Source of the DNA: Crenothrix polyspora
GTDB taxonomy: Bacteria > Pseudomonadota > Gammaproteobacteria > Methylococcales > Methylomonadaceae
Assembly (NCBI GenBank): GCA_945903675.1
Contig: CAMDOP010000002.1
Coordinates: forward strand, 1-37,436
Direction of reading: 5' to 3'
DNA: 37,436 nucleotides
Part shown: in pieces, positions 16,298 to 24,862 of the stretch
Layout: each line of letters begins with the position of its first letter
Numbering within the stretch: position 1 is the stretch's first letter
The notes under the pieces: model-generated
The model's database searches: none
Told to the model about the DNA's origin: nothing
The model's input: only the letters and a program-made list of their open reading frames with translations
Program-made: the position numbers and the translations under genes

Positions 16298-16586
16298 AAA
16301 ACAATAAAAGATTAACTGAAAAAGATAATAGAGGGCAGGCCATAGTTTAAGTCTTCCTATTATGGTTGTTATGTCAAAGGGCTTTACTTGTCTGTGCCTG
16401 ATGATTTGCTCAGTTAGAATGAGCAACATTAACTATGGGGAAAATCCCTATTACAAGCTTAATGGTAGTATCAGATTTTGGAGCTGGTTTACAGTGCCTA
16501 GTTTCGCTTGAGGATTAAGATTGCATTTCGAAGTTGAATCTACCTTGTAAAAGAAAATAAAGAACCTTTTCCAAAGGCATGTCCAG

Positions 16587-17435
16587 TTATAGAGGATTAT
16601 TTTGTACAGATTTGACCAGTTCGAAGATGGTATTGCCTTTTAACTTAAAAATATCTGACGCATGAAGAAAGCTTTCTGAGTGGCCTGCAAACAATAAACC
16701 GTGGGATTCAAGCATAGGCACAAAACGCTTTAGGATTTTATACTGAGTCTCCTTATCGAAATAAATCATCACATTGCGACAAAAAATAGCATCAAATCCC
16801 CCGCTTATAGGCCATTGTTCATCGAGTAAATTAAGTGGTTGAAAACTAATTAGATTACGTAATTCATCGCGTACTTGAACATAGCCGGCATTTTTGCCTG
16901 ATCCTTTTAAAAAGTATCGTTTCAAGGTTTCTGTTGGTAGTTTTTCTATGCGGTCCCATGAATAAATGCCGGCTCGAGCTATTGCTAATACATTGGTGTC
17001 AATATCAGTAGCGATAATCTCAACCGGTGGCTTGTAGCTATCAAAAGCCTCTATCATAGTCATAGCTATAGTGTAAGGTTCTTCACCTGTAGACGCGGCT
17101 GAACACCATAAGCGCAGGGGTTTTTTAGGTAAATTTAATACATGATCCTTAAGTATAGGGAAATGATGTGGTTCGCGAAAAAAAGCAGTGAGATTGGTCG
17201 TTAACGAATTAATAAACGCTTCCCACTCATCGCCTTGGTCTTGCTCGATTAAGTCCAAATACTCTTCAAATGATGTCGTGCCTGTAGCACGCAGTCGACG
17301 ACCTAGCCGACTATAGACCATAAATTTTTTGCTATCATTGAGCTTAATGCCGCAATGTTGATACAACAGGGTGCGAATACGCTCAAATTCAGTTTGAGTG
17401 AATAAAAACTCCTTTTGTTCTGGATCTTTGCTCAT
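16587..17435 (-). CDS. cheR: Chemotaxis protein methyltransferase CheR
   Basis: A 282-residue SAM-dependent enzyme that methylates glutamates of chemoreceptors. The N-terminal helical domain (FTQTEFERIRTLLYQHCGI through RLGRRLR) precedes the catalytic domain, with NLTAFFREPHHF, the SAM-binding LRLWCSAASTGEEPYTIAM, ATDIDTNVLAIARAGIY, and FDAIFCRNVMIYF. Length is standard and there is no TPR extension. No other chemotaxis gene lies in the window, so it is either a stray member of a pathway elsewhere or serves a different sensory system. The gene is monocistronic, with non-coding stretches on both sides. Confidence 0.95.
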   Translation of the reverse strand: MSKDPEQKEFLFTQTEFERIRTLLYQHCGIKLNDSKKFMVYSRLGRRLRATGTTSFEEYLDLIEQDQGDEWEAFINSLTTNLTAFFREPHHFPILKDHVLNLPKKPLRLWCSAASTGEEPYTIAMTMIEAFDSYKPPVEIIATDIDTNVLAIARAGIYSWDRIEKLPTETLKRYFLKGSGKNAGYVQVRDELRNLISFQPLNLLDEQWPISGGFDAIFCRNVMIYFDKETQYKILKRFVPMLESHGLLFAGHSESFLHASDIFKLKGNTIFELVKSVQNNPL

Positions 17436-17843
17436 GTAAACATTAGTTTTAGGTTAAAAGACCTTTCATAGTTATTAACTCGTTTAGATAAATAAATCGC
17501 TAATAACAGTGTTTAACGAAAGAGATTTAAAGTCGTTAAGTTCAGATTATTCATTAGTATTTTGGTTGTTTTGCTTTAGTAAACTAGATGATAACCTTGG
17601 GGCAGATTAATTTTGTAACCTGAAGGGGGGATTCTTGGTCAAGCAGAACAAGACTCTCTTATACAATCTATAGCAAATTGTGACATGGATTCTATTAAAG
17701 TCGAAAGGGTTTAATGATACATCGATGTGGCGTAGTGGTAACTAGTCGAAAAGTTGTATTTGAATCTACTTGTAATAGCAGTGCATTTAGCCGGATTGTC
17801 AGGAAGTTTAGCCTAAGGTGAATATAAGCAGGAATGAAATAGC
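17436..17843. other. Intergenic region without a recognisable gene
   Basis: 408 bases between cheR and modC, both on the minus strand. It should contain the cheR promoter and the 3' end of the mod operon. A short open stretch near 17630-17714 encodes about 30 residues with no start or known motif and may be a relic. No clear terminator or tRNA was seen. Confidence 0.4.
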
Positions 17844-18920
17844 CTAAGTTAAAATTGATGTGCCTTTAATTTGAGCAAATACTGACATGCCGATTTGTAA
17901 GCCCAGCAATAATAAAGATTTGCGGCTTATATGGGCTAACAATAATTGTTGGCCTAGTTGTAACTTTACCAAGGCTTGATTCTCTTGTCCCTCACTAAGG
18001 TGACTAATTACGGCTGGTAGCACATTGAGTATGCTAGTTGCATGGGGTTCTGCTAAGGTAATACTGACATCTCGTGCGTAAATCTGTACCCTTAGATCTG
18101 TACCGATCTTTGCATCAACTTTAGCAATGCTCAACGAACCTCCCTCAAATTCAACGCGCGTCAGATGATATTCGCTTTCATGTTCGGCTATAGTTACTTG
18201 CCAAACCGTTGCTGCCTCCCTATCTTGTGCCAAGGGCAAATCGTGACGACTTTGTGTTTCTGACAAAGGGCCAGAAGCTAAGATGTTACCGTCCTCTAAA
18301 ATAACGAGTGTATCTGCTAATTGTGCAACTTCTTGTTGTGAATGAGTGACATAGATTATAGGAATGTCCAGTTGTTGGTGTAGCTTTATCAAATAAGGCA
18401 AGATTTCTTGTTTACGTTTGAAATCTAGCGATGCCAGAGGCTCATCCATCAATAATATTTCGGGATTAAGCGCCAAGGCTCTTGCTATAGCGACTCTTTG
18501 TCGCTCACCACCTGATAAATTGTTTGGCATACGCGTCAATAAATGACCGATACCCAATAATTCAATGGTTTGATTTAGCTTAATTAAGCCTAGATTATTT
18601 TTGACTCGCTTCAAGCCATATTGAAGATTAGCTAACACGGTTAAGTGCGAAAACAGATTAGCCTCTTGAAACACGTAACCTAGTGGTCGTTTATAAGTGG
18701 GTAGGAATATTTGCTGCTCACTATCTTGCCATACACTGCCATTTATTTCTAAATAGCCTTGTGGCGCTTGTTCTAAGCCAGCGATGCAACGCAGTAGCGT
18801 GGTTTTTCCTGAGCCAGAATGACCGAACAACACCGAAATGCCGGTGCAAGGCAAGGTTAAATCAACCTCTAATTTGAAGTCGCCATAATTAAGCTTAAAA
18901 CTTGCTTTAATGACAGTCAT
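17844..18920 (-). CDS. modC: Molybdate ABC transporter ATPase ModC
   Basis: A 358-residue ABC ATPase powering molybdate import. Walker A is GHSGSGKTT, the Q-loop is FQEANLFSHLTV, the signature is LSGGERQRVAIARAL, Walker B is ILLMDEPLAS and the switch His is in YVTHSQQEV. The C-terminal 130 residues form a TOBE/MOP-type regulatory domain, as in ModC, which can bind molybdate itself. The start ATG overlaps the modB stop by 4 bases (ATGA), so translation is coupled. Confidence 0.94.
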   Translation of the reverse strand: MTVIKASFKLNYGDFKLEVDLTLPCTGISVLFGHSGSGKTTLLRCIAGLEQAPQGYLEINGSVWQDSEQQIFLPTYKRPLGYVFQEANLFSHLTVLANLQYGLKRVKNNLGLIKLNQTIELLGIGHLLTRMPNNLSGGERQRVAIARALALNPEILLMDEPLASLDFKRKQEILPYLIKLHQQLDIPIIYVTHSQQEVAQLADTLVILEDGNILASGPLSETQSRHDLPLAQDREAATVWQVTIAEHESEYHLTRVEFEGGSLSIAKVDAKIGTDLRVQIYARDVSITLAEPHATSILNVLPAVISHLSEGQENQALVKLQLGQQLLLAHISRKSLLLLGLQIGMSVFAQIKGTSILT

Positions 18921-19603
18921 TTAAACGGTTGCGCCAAAGGTGGGGATTTAAATAGAGTGTAAAGCACAAGTAATACAGTAAATGAAAATAACAACAGACA
19001 ACCCGCTAGCCAGTGTGCATCGTTATATTCCAAGGCTTCGACATGATTGTAGATTTGCACTGACACTACTCGAGTCTTATTGGGTATATTGCCACCTATC
19101 ATCAATACGACGCCAAACTCACCAACCGTATGGGTAAAACCTAAAATAGCCGCCGTTATAAAGCCCGGTTTTGCCAATGGCAGCACCACACTAAAAAAAC
19201 TATCTAGCGGACTAGCGCGTAAAGTGGCTGCGGCTTCCAGAGACTGCTTACCAATCATGGCAAAAGCGGCTTGCAATGGTTGAACAACAAATGGCATGGA
19301 ATACAGCACCGAACCGACTACTAAGCCGTAAAAGGTGAAGGGTAAGGTACCCAAACCTAGCCAGTTAGTGACTTGGCCAATGACGCCAGACGGCCCCATC
19401 AATACCAATAAATAAAAGCCCAATACCGTAGGTGGCAAGACCAAGGGCAGAGCAACAATGGCATTAATAGGTCCCTTCCAAACTGAGTGAGTTCTGCTCA
19501 GCCACCAAGCCAAGGGAGTACCCACTAACAGCATAATAGTCGTAGCAATACCAGCCACTTTAAAAGTGAGCAATAAGGTATCTAGATCGGCAGAGCTTAG
19601 CAT
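18917..19603 (-). CDS. modB: Molybdate ABC transporter permease ModB
   Basis: A 228-residue inner-membrane permease with about five helices. The family patterns TPLAWWLSRT, LPLVLPPTVLGFYLL, and the EAA-like coupling loop EAAATLRASPLDSFFSVVLPLAKPG, followed by HTVGEFGVVLMIGGNIPN, are those of ModB. It lies 14 bases after modA and overlaps modC by 4 bases, forming a modABC operon on the minus strand. Confidence 0.95.
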   Translation of the reverse strand: MLSSADLDTLLLTFKVAGIATTIMLLVGTPLAWWLSRTHSVWKGPINAIVALPLVLPPTVLGFYLLVLMGPSGVIGQVTNWLGLGTLPFTFYGLVVGSVLYSMPFVVQPLQAAFAMIGKQSLEAAATLRASPLDSFFSVVLPLAKPGFITAAILGFTHTVGEFGVVLMIGGNIPNKTRVVSVQIYNHVEALEYNDAHWLAGCLLLFSFTVLLVLYTLFKSPPLAQPFK

Positions 19604-19617
19604 CAGCGGATAATCTA

Positions 19618-20379
19618 TTATTGAGCTAAATCATAGCCATATTTTTGGATGAGTTCCAAAGCTGTAGCGGATTTTAAATAAGCCAACAAAGCTATTGCTG
19701 CTGGGTTTTCAATGCCCTTGTTTAACAATACAGCCGCTTGTTTGATAGGCGCATGTAGCTCTGCAGGTATGATCCATGCAGAACCGCTCGTTATTTTTCC
19801 GTTGTCAAAAACTTGCGATAAGGCAACAAAACCTAGTTCGGCGTTGCCGCTACTTATAAACTGATAGGCTTGCGCTATACTTTCACCTTGTATTATTAAA
19901 GGTTGTAGTTTGTCTTGCAATTTCAGAGTATTTAAAACGTCTATCGCTGCAACACCATAAGGCGCAAGCTTAGGGTCTGCCAATGCTAAATGCTTAAATC
20001 CACCTGAGTTTAGAATTTTTCCTTGATTATCTACGTAACCGGGCGTTGCTGACCATAAGGCTAATTTGCCTAGCGCATAGATAAACTGGCTGCCGGATAC
20101 AGCAAAGCCATCTTGTATCAATTTTTCAGGGCTTTTTTCATCGGCTGCCAACAATATCTCAAATGGAGCACCATTTTCCATTTGTGAAACAAATTTGCCG
20201 GTAGAGCCGAATGATAAATTAGCGCTGTGACCCGTCGCTTTTTCAAACACAGCGACTATTTCGGACATCGGCTTACTAAAATTTGCCGCTACGGCAACTA
20301 AGGTTGTTGCAGAAAAACTGCTTTGGCTAACCGATAATAAAAAAAGTAGACAAAAATGTGATGATATCTGTTTAAACAA
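19618..20379 (-). CDS. modA: Molybdate-binding periplasmic protein ModA
   Basis: A periplasmic solute-binding protein of about 253 residues from the TTG at 20379. This start is chosen because AAAAAGGAA lies 6 bases upstream and because it gives a clean signal peptide (FCLLFLLSVSQSSFSA). The open frame extends 18 codons further upstream but begins with a non-signal sequence. The mature part starts TTLVAVAANFSKPMSEI and contains FGSTGKFVSQMENGAPFEIL, the typical oxyanion-binding serines of ModA, and LADPKLAPYG. It delivers molybdate to ModBC. Molybdenum is needed by formate dehydrogenase, the last step of C1 oxidation. No ModE operator was recognised upstream. Confidence 0.93.
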   Translation of the reverse strand: MFKQISSHFCLLFLLSVSQSSFSATTLVAVAANFSKPMSEIVAVFEKATGHSANLSFGSTGKFVSQMENGAPFEILLAADEKSPEKLIQDGFAVSGSQFIYALGKLALWSATPGYVDNQGKILNSGGFKHLALADPKLAPYGVAAIDVLNTLKLQDKLQPLIIQGESIAQAYQFISSGNAELGFVALSQVFDNGKITSGSAWIIPAELHAPIKQAAVLLNKGIENPAAIALLAYLKSATALELIQKYGYDLAQ

Positions 20380-20385
20380 GTGAAT

Positions 20386-20394
20386 TTCCTTTTT
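20386..20394 (-). promoter_or_regulatory. Ribosome binding site fixing the modA TTG start
   Basis: AAAAAGGAA on the minus strand ends 6 bases before the TTG at 20379. No comparable site serves the longer ORF start at 20433. Confidence 0.6.
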
Positions 20395-20548
20395 AAAGCC
20401 TTCAAAGATGACTAGGCATTTACCTAAGATCATACCTTATTCGGTAAACTCTCTGATATAAGTATAGTTTAATAAGATTTTTAAGGCATTGTTAGAATTG
20501 CTATCACAAATAACAAACAATGAGTTGAAATAGGGACTTCGCGATATT

Positions 20549-21706
20549 TTGAAAGTAGAAAAGCCTATAAGTGATCTTGAGATCGCGAATGAGAGTAAAG
20601 CCGAATATGTTCTTGTCGTAGCCAGTTCTGGTCGCTTGCTTGCACAGACTGCAAGAGTTGCTGGTTTTAAACCCTTAGTGATTGATTTGTTTGCAGATCA
20701 AGATACCCAGTATTATGCGGATGATTTTAAGCAAATAATATCCTTAGCGAAACAGCATCTAAAGCCGGCCGTTGATGATTTTATTAAAAGCTATCAAGTA
20801 GATAAGGTTGTTTATGGTAGTGGATTTGAACGTCATTCTGAAAGTCTGTTTTATTTAAATAGTTGTCTATCTCTGTTAGGGAATACGCCTGAGGTTTTTA
20901 TAGACTTGCATGATAAACCTGCATTTTTTGCAACGCTTAAACACTTAGCTATTCCATATCCACCGGTACATTTTAATAAACCTGATGAGTTTGAAGGCTG
21001 GTTGATTAAACCCATGCGAGGGCAGGGCGGTGAGGGTATAAAACATTATCTAGGCGAGGAAGTTGCTGAAGATACTTATTTGCAACGCTATCAAACAGGC
21101 AAGCAATATTCGGTGTTGTTTTTTGCCGATGGTTTGCAAGTACAGGTGGTCGGTTTTAATAGCCAATGGACTACACGCTTAGGTGACAGTCGTGAATTTA
21201 TGTTTTCAGGGATTATTAATGCTTGTGACTTGAAAGCCGAGCAGCAGTCGCAGGTCGTTAACTGGTTAAAAAAACTGGTTCCCTTGTTTGAGCTCAAAGG
21301 CTTAAATTCATTAGATTTTATACATGATGGCGATTGTAGTTGGCTATTAGAAATTAATCCACGACCACCAGCGAGTATGCATTTGTATGAAGCGGATCTT
21401 TTTAACCGCCATGTCAGAGCGTGCCTAGGTGAGTTAACTAATGTTCATTATAAAATTAACGGCTACACAGGCTATCAAGTGGTATATGCCCAGCACGATA
21501 TTATGATTCCTGATGGGTTTTTATGGCCCGATAACTGCTTAGATTTACCAGAAACTGGCGTTATATGTCGCACAGGACAGCCTATTTGCAGTATTATGTC
21601 ACACAAAATGCAGGCTCATCTGGTTATGAGCGAGCTGCAAACCCAACAAATTAACTTACAAAAAAGGTTCAGTTCATGGAATATAAAGCTAGCGTCAATA
21701 AATTGA
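20549..21706 (+). CDS. ATP-grasp protein of the methanopterin C1 cluster (orf17-type)
   Basis: A 385-residue ATP-grasp ligase-like protein. The N-terminal part (VLVVASSGRLLAQTARVAGF) resembles the pre-grasp domain; the grasp region has GWLIKPMRGQGGEGIKHY (ATP-binding lysine and glycine loop) and the metal-binding LLEINPRPPASMHLYE. Such proteins (related to biotin-carboxylase-like ligases) accompany mch and fae in methylotrophs and match the gene called orf17 in Methylobacterium; that label is recalled, not checked. The product is presumably needed for cofactor synthesis, with an unproven reaction. The start is uncertain: no ATG lies in frame early on, and the TTG at 20549 is the best candidate. 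The gene overlaps mch by 31 bases. Confidence 0.82.
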   Translation: MKVEKPISDLEIANESKAEYVLVVASSGRLLAQTARVAGFKPLVIDLFADQDTQYYADDFKQIISLAKQHLKPAVDDFIKSYQVDKVVYGSGFERHSESLFYLNSCLSLLGNTPEVFIDLHDKPAFFATLKHLAIPYPPVHFNKPDEFEGWLIKPMRGQGGEGIKHYLGEEVAEDTYLQRYQTGKQYSVLFFADGLQVQVVGFNSQWTTRLGDSREFMFSGIINACDLKAEQQSQVVNWLKKLVPLFELKGLNSLDFIHDGDCSWLLEINPRPPASMHLYEADLFNRHVRACLGELTNVHYKINGYTGYQVVYAQHDIMIPDGFLWPDNCLDLPETGVICRTGQPICSIMSHKMQAHLVMSELQTQQINLQKRFSSWNIKLASIN

Positions 21707-22659
21707 CCCAGCCACTCGTCAAGTATCTAATTGATAATGCCGATAAATTGCGTATAGAAGTAGATGTTTTAGAAAATGGTTGTACGATCATAGATGCCGG
21801 TATTAAGGTTCCTGGTGGTTTGGAAGCAGGACGCATTATGGCTGAAATTTGTATGGGCGGGTTGGGAACGGTTTCTCTCAATCATAGTGCTTATACCGAA
21901 AACTGGCCGTTATCGGTTAATGTCTATAGTAGCAATCCAGTATTAGCATGTTTAGGTAGTCAATATGCAGGTTGGAGTTTGTCGCATGAGAAATATTATG
22001 CCTTAGGTTCTGGCCCTGCACGGGCGATGGCTACCAAATTAAAAGACGGGCAGCAAGAGCCCGTTGAGGCTTTATATAAAGAGCTAGGCTACACGGATGC
22101 CTGTGATAGCACTGTCTTAGTCATAGAAAATGATGCGATTCCACCCTTGGCTATCATAGAAAAAGTGGCGGCAGCCTGTAATTTAGACCCTGCAAAATTG
22201 ACGATTATTATTGCACCAACCAGTAGCTTGGCCGGTGGCATACAAGTAGTTGCGCGAGTGCTAGAAGTCGCTTTGCATAAAGCGCATGCCTTACATTTTC
22301 CCTTAGAAAATATTATCGATGGTAGTGGTAGTGCTCCAGTCTGTCCGCCACATCCAAATTTTGTTAAGGCCATGGGTCGCACTAATGACGCTATTTTATT
22401 TGCAGGCCAAGTACATTTATTTGTTAAAGGCAGTGATGAAGCTGCAGAAAAATTAGCTAAAGAATTACCCAGCTCAACATCAAAAGATTACGGCAAGCCC
22501 TTTGCCGAAATCTTTAAACAATGTGACTATGATTTTTTTAAGATTGACGCCATGTTATTTAGCCCTGCGAGTGTTATCGTAACAGCCGTGGAATCCGGTA
22601 AAACTTTTCGAGCCGGAAAATTAGATAATGCATTGCTTGATCAATCATTTGGTGCCTAA
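21676..22659 (+). CDS. mch: Methenyltetrahydromethanopterin cyclohydrolase Mch
   Basis: A 327-residue cytoplasmic enzyme that hydrolyses methenyl-tetrahydromethanopterin to formyl-tetrahydromethanopterin during formaldehyde oxidation. Recognised blocks are ENGCTIIDAGIKVPGGLEAGR, EICMGGLGTVSL, ALGSGPARAMA, IIAPTSSLAGGIQVVARV, and ALHFPLENIIDGSGSAPVCPPHP. The length matches the bacterial and archaeal family (about 320). An AAAGG site lies 8 bases before the ATG inside the end of the upstream ATP-grasp gene, so expression is coupled. Presence of mch shows that this organism uses the archaeal-type cofactor pathway. Confidence 0.97.
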   Translation: MEYKASVNKLTQPLVKYLIDNADKLRIEVDVLENGCTIIDAGIKVPGGLEAGRIMAEICMGGLGTVSLNHSAYTENWPLSVNVYSSNPVLACLGSQYAGWSLSHEKYYALGSGPARAMATKLKDGQQEPVEALYKELGYTDACDSTVLVIENDAIPPLAIIEKVAAACNLDPAKLTIIIAPTSSLAGGIQVVARVLEVALHKAHALHFPLENIIDGSGSAPVCPPHPNFVKAMGRTNDAILFAGQVHLFVKGSDEAAEKLAKELPSSTSKDYGKPFAEIFKQCDYDFFKIDAMLFSPASVIVTAVESGKTFRAGKLDNALLDQSFGA

Positions 22660-22671
22660 AAAAATAAAACA

Positions 22672-23022
22672 ATGCTTTATTACACCATCAAATTTAGTAT
22701 ATCTGCGCTCATCATTGTTCTGATTTCAGAAATTGCCAAGCGGCATAGTGGCTTTGCAGCTTTACTGGCGGCCTTGCCGTTGACTTCGTTGCTGGCCATG
22801 ATTTGGATGTATTTAGATGAGGTGGAGGTAACTCAGATAGCAGAATTTTCCAGTCAAATAGCTTGGTTGGTACTACCTTCGTTGTTGTTTTTTTTACTTT
22901 TTCCGGTATTGATTAAACAAGGCTTAGGGTTTTGGTTTAGTTTGGGACTTTCGGCGACAGCGACCATAACTGGTTATTTGTTATTGTTGCCGATGCTGCG
23001 ACGACTTGGAGTGCAGTTATAG
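22672..23022 (+). CDS. DUF3147-type small membrane protein in the C1 operon
   Basis: A 116-residue protein with four hydrophobic segments (about 3-18, 28-46, 60-82 and 88-108) and almost no polar loops; a KRHSGFAALLAALPLTS motif follows the first helix. The pattern fits the DUF3147 family, whose function is unknown. It lies 12 bases after mch and 2 bases before the next gene, so it is a true operon member. A role in transport or in anchoring the cofactor ligases is possible but not shown by the sequence. Confidence 0.72.
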   Translation: MLYYTIKFSISALIIVLISEIAKRHSGFAALLAALPLTSLLAMIWMYLDEVEVTQIAEFSSQIAWLVLPSLLFFLLFPVLIKQGLGFWFSLGLSATATITGYLLLLPMLRRLGVQL

Positions 23023-23024
23023 AT

Positions 23025-23936
23025 ATGGGACGTATCGCTATTTTTACCGATGATCCGGGTTGGCATGGCAAACAATTACGCCTTGCCTTTGATAGTTTGG
23101 GCTATAACAGCGATTTTGTTTCCTTAACTCAGTGCAGTTTTGCAATTGAGCAAGGTCGTCATCCTCTAGTGATTCCTGGGTTTGAACAAGCATTGCCCGA
23201 TGCCGCTTTTGTTCGTGGTGTGCCTGGTGGTTCTTTGGAGGAAGTGGTTATTTATCTGGACATCCTTCATGCTTTAAAGGTGATGGGTATTCCAGTTTAC
23301 AACGATGGTTATGCCATCGAACGTAGTGTTGATAAAGGCATGACTAGCTTCTTATTGCATAATGCTGGTTTGCCTACACCGTTGACTTGGGTATTACGTA
23401 ATCGAGACGATGCTTTAGCTATTGCTGAGGATGAATTAAAAAAAGGCCATTTACTGATTAGTAAACCTTTGTTTGGGTCGCAAGGTGAGGGCATACGACG
23501 ACTTGAGAAAATGACAGATTTATTCTGGTTGAAGGATAGCCATGGCATTTATTATCTACAGCGTTTTGTACATTGTTCAGGCATAGGTTTTTCTGATAAT
23601 CGAGTCTTTGTAGTTAATGGACAGGCTGTGGCCGCTATGCGAAGACGTGGTAAGTCTTGGTTAAATAATGTAGCTAGAGGTGCAAGCTGTGAGCGCATAG
23701 ATTTAAACGACGAGTTAGCAACTTTAGCGATTAAAGCCACGTCTGCATTAGCTATGGATTATGCTGGTGTCGATATTATTCAAGATAAGGATGGTAGCTA
23801 TACAGTGATTGAGGTCAATAGTATTCCCGCTTGGAAAGGTTTAGAAAGTGTTTGTAATATTTCTGTTGCCCAAATTTTAGCAGATGATTTAATTAATCGA
23901 TATTTGATATGTCATGATATTGCAACAACAGCTTAG
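23025..23936 (+). CDS. RimK-like ATP-grasp ligase of the C1 cluster (orf7-type)
   Basis: A 303-residue ATP-grasp protein of the RimK/glutamate-ligase type. The N-terminal domain is MGRIAIFTDDPGWHGKQL; the ATP-binding loop is LLISKPLFGSQGEGIRRLE, followed by YYLQRFVHCSGIGFSDNRVFVVN, and the metal site is DIIQDKDGSYTVIEVNSIPAWKGL. RimK relatives add amino acids such as glutamate to small molecules or proteins. In methylotrophs a gene of this kind sits with mch and fae and probably works in methanopterin- or methylofuran-type cofactor synthesis (inference). It starts 2 bases after the DUF3147 gene and overlaps the next gene by 23 bases. Confidence 0.82.
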   Translation: MGRIAIFTDDPGWHGKQLRLAFDSLGYNSDFVSLTQCSFAIEQGRHPLVIPGFEQALPDAAFVRGVPGGSLEEVVIYLDILHALKVMGIPVYNDGYAIERSVDKGMTSFLLHNAGLPTPLTWVLRNRDDALAIAEDELKKGHLLISKPLFGSQGEGIRRLEKMTDLFWLKDSHGIYYLQRFVHCSGIGFSDNRVFVVNGQAVAAMRRRGKSWLNNVARGASCERIDLNDELATLAIKATSALAMDYAGVDIIQDKDGSYTVIEVNSIPAWKGLESVCNISVAQILADDLINRYLICHDIATTA

Positions 23937-24792
23937 TAAACTCTATCAGCAAGCTTGTGAGATTGAGTTGCAGGCTTTTAAGCCGGGTAATGTCAGTGTT
24001 TATGCTGATGGCCATGATATGACAGTGGCTGACTTTAGAGACAGCGCAAAAGTCAGTGCCGATGCTCTTTGTAATAGTGACTATTCTTTGGGCGAGAAAA
24101 TCTATTACGCGGTTCAAGCAACAAAGATAGCGGTGGCTTGTAATACTAACTTAGGCATTATTTTACTGTGTGCGCCCTTGATTCAGGCTGTGAGTGTAAT
24201 TGAGCACGGCATTACACTTAGGCAAGCATTGCATCAGGTCTTAATTGCGACAACGATAGAAGATGCTGATTGGGTTTTTAAAGCAATAATGTTGGCATCA
24301 CCTGGTGGATTGGGACGAGCAGATAATCAGGATGTTGCAGAAAAGCCATCGATAACGTTAATTGAGGCTATGAGGCTGGCTAGTCATAAAGATCGTATTG
24401 CCCTGCAATACGTTAGCGATTACCAAGATATTTTTGATTTTGCAGTTCCGATACATTACAATGCGTCCTTAAAATCTACACACCCAGAGTGGGCTGCTCT
24501 TTCTGTTTATGCAGCCTTGTTAAGTCATTTTCCTGATAGCCATATTGAAAGAAAATACGGCAATCAATACTCTGAAATGGTGGCACAACGGATGTCTGAT
24601 GTATCAAACGAGTTATCAAAGGCTGATGTGCCAGAGCAGATACTCCCATTGCTTTATAGTGTGGATCAGGAATTTAAAGCTAAGGGCTTAAATCCTGGAA
24701 CGATGGCAGATATGACTGTTGCGACGGTCTTTACAGTATTTTTAGAAGAGGTTATTAACATAACGCTTCATAATAAAAATCTCCCGATTTAA
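23914..24792 (+). CDS. CitG/MdcB-like protein of the C1 cluster (orf5-type)
   Basis: A 292-residue protein of the triphosphoribosyl-dephospho-CoA synthase (CitG) family. Signatures are ELQAFKPGNVSVYADGHDM near the N-terminus, TNLGIILLCAPLI in the middle and SPGGLGRADNQDV, with acidic residues that bind nucleotide and metal in relatives. No citrate lyase or malonate decarboxylase genes are nearby, so the usual role in acyl-carrier prosthetic-group synthesis is unlikely. In methylotrophs a homologue sits with mch, the ATP-grasp genes and fae. A ribosyl or nucleotide transfer in cofactor synthesis is plausible but unproven. The gene overlaps the upstream RimK-like gene by 23 bases. Confidence 0.82.
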   Translation: MILQQQLSKLYQQACEIELQAFKPGNVSVYADGHDMTVADFRDSAKVSADALCNSDYSLGEKIYYAVQATKIAVACNTNLGIILLCAPLIQAVSVIEHGITLRQALHQVLIATTIEDADWVFKAIMLASPGGLGRADNQDVAEKPSITLIEAMRLASHKDRIALQYVSDYQDIFDFAVPIHYNASLKSTHPEWAALSVYAALLSHFPDSHIERKYGNQYSEMVAQRMSDVSNELSKADVPEQILPLLYSVDQEFKAKGLNPGTMADMTVATVFTVFLEEVINITLHNKNLPI

Positions 24793-24862
24793 TGATCGGT
24801 AGTGAATAAAAAATCGATATTAGTTCGAATTTTTCAATTTTTCTTCTTAAGGAATATTAAAC

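Larger units (their letters stand above)
15521..16586. other. Non-coding mosaic of decayed mobile elements and palindromes
   Basis: About 1.07 kb without an intact gene between rep and cheR. It contains fused remnants of two transposase families (15570-15858), a REP-type arm (15860-15895), a run of four short hairpins (15914-16021) and a long perfect inverted repeat (16243-16297). The remaining 290 bases up to cheR hold nothing recognisable. Two ORFs of 74-80 codons here are chance frames through repeats. Confidence 0.7.

Noticed and set aside
17630..17714. Short open stretch of about 30 codons between cheR and modC
   Set aside because: No start codon or known motif; too short to call, could be a relic.
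20380..20433. Longer N-terminus for ModA
   Set aside because: It would put 18 non-signal residues before the signal peptide; the TTG at 20379 has a strong AAGGA site.
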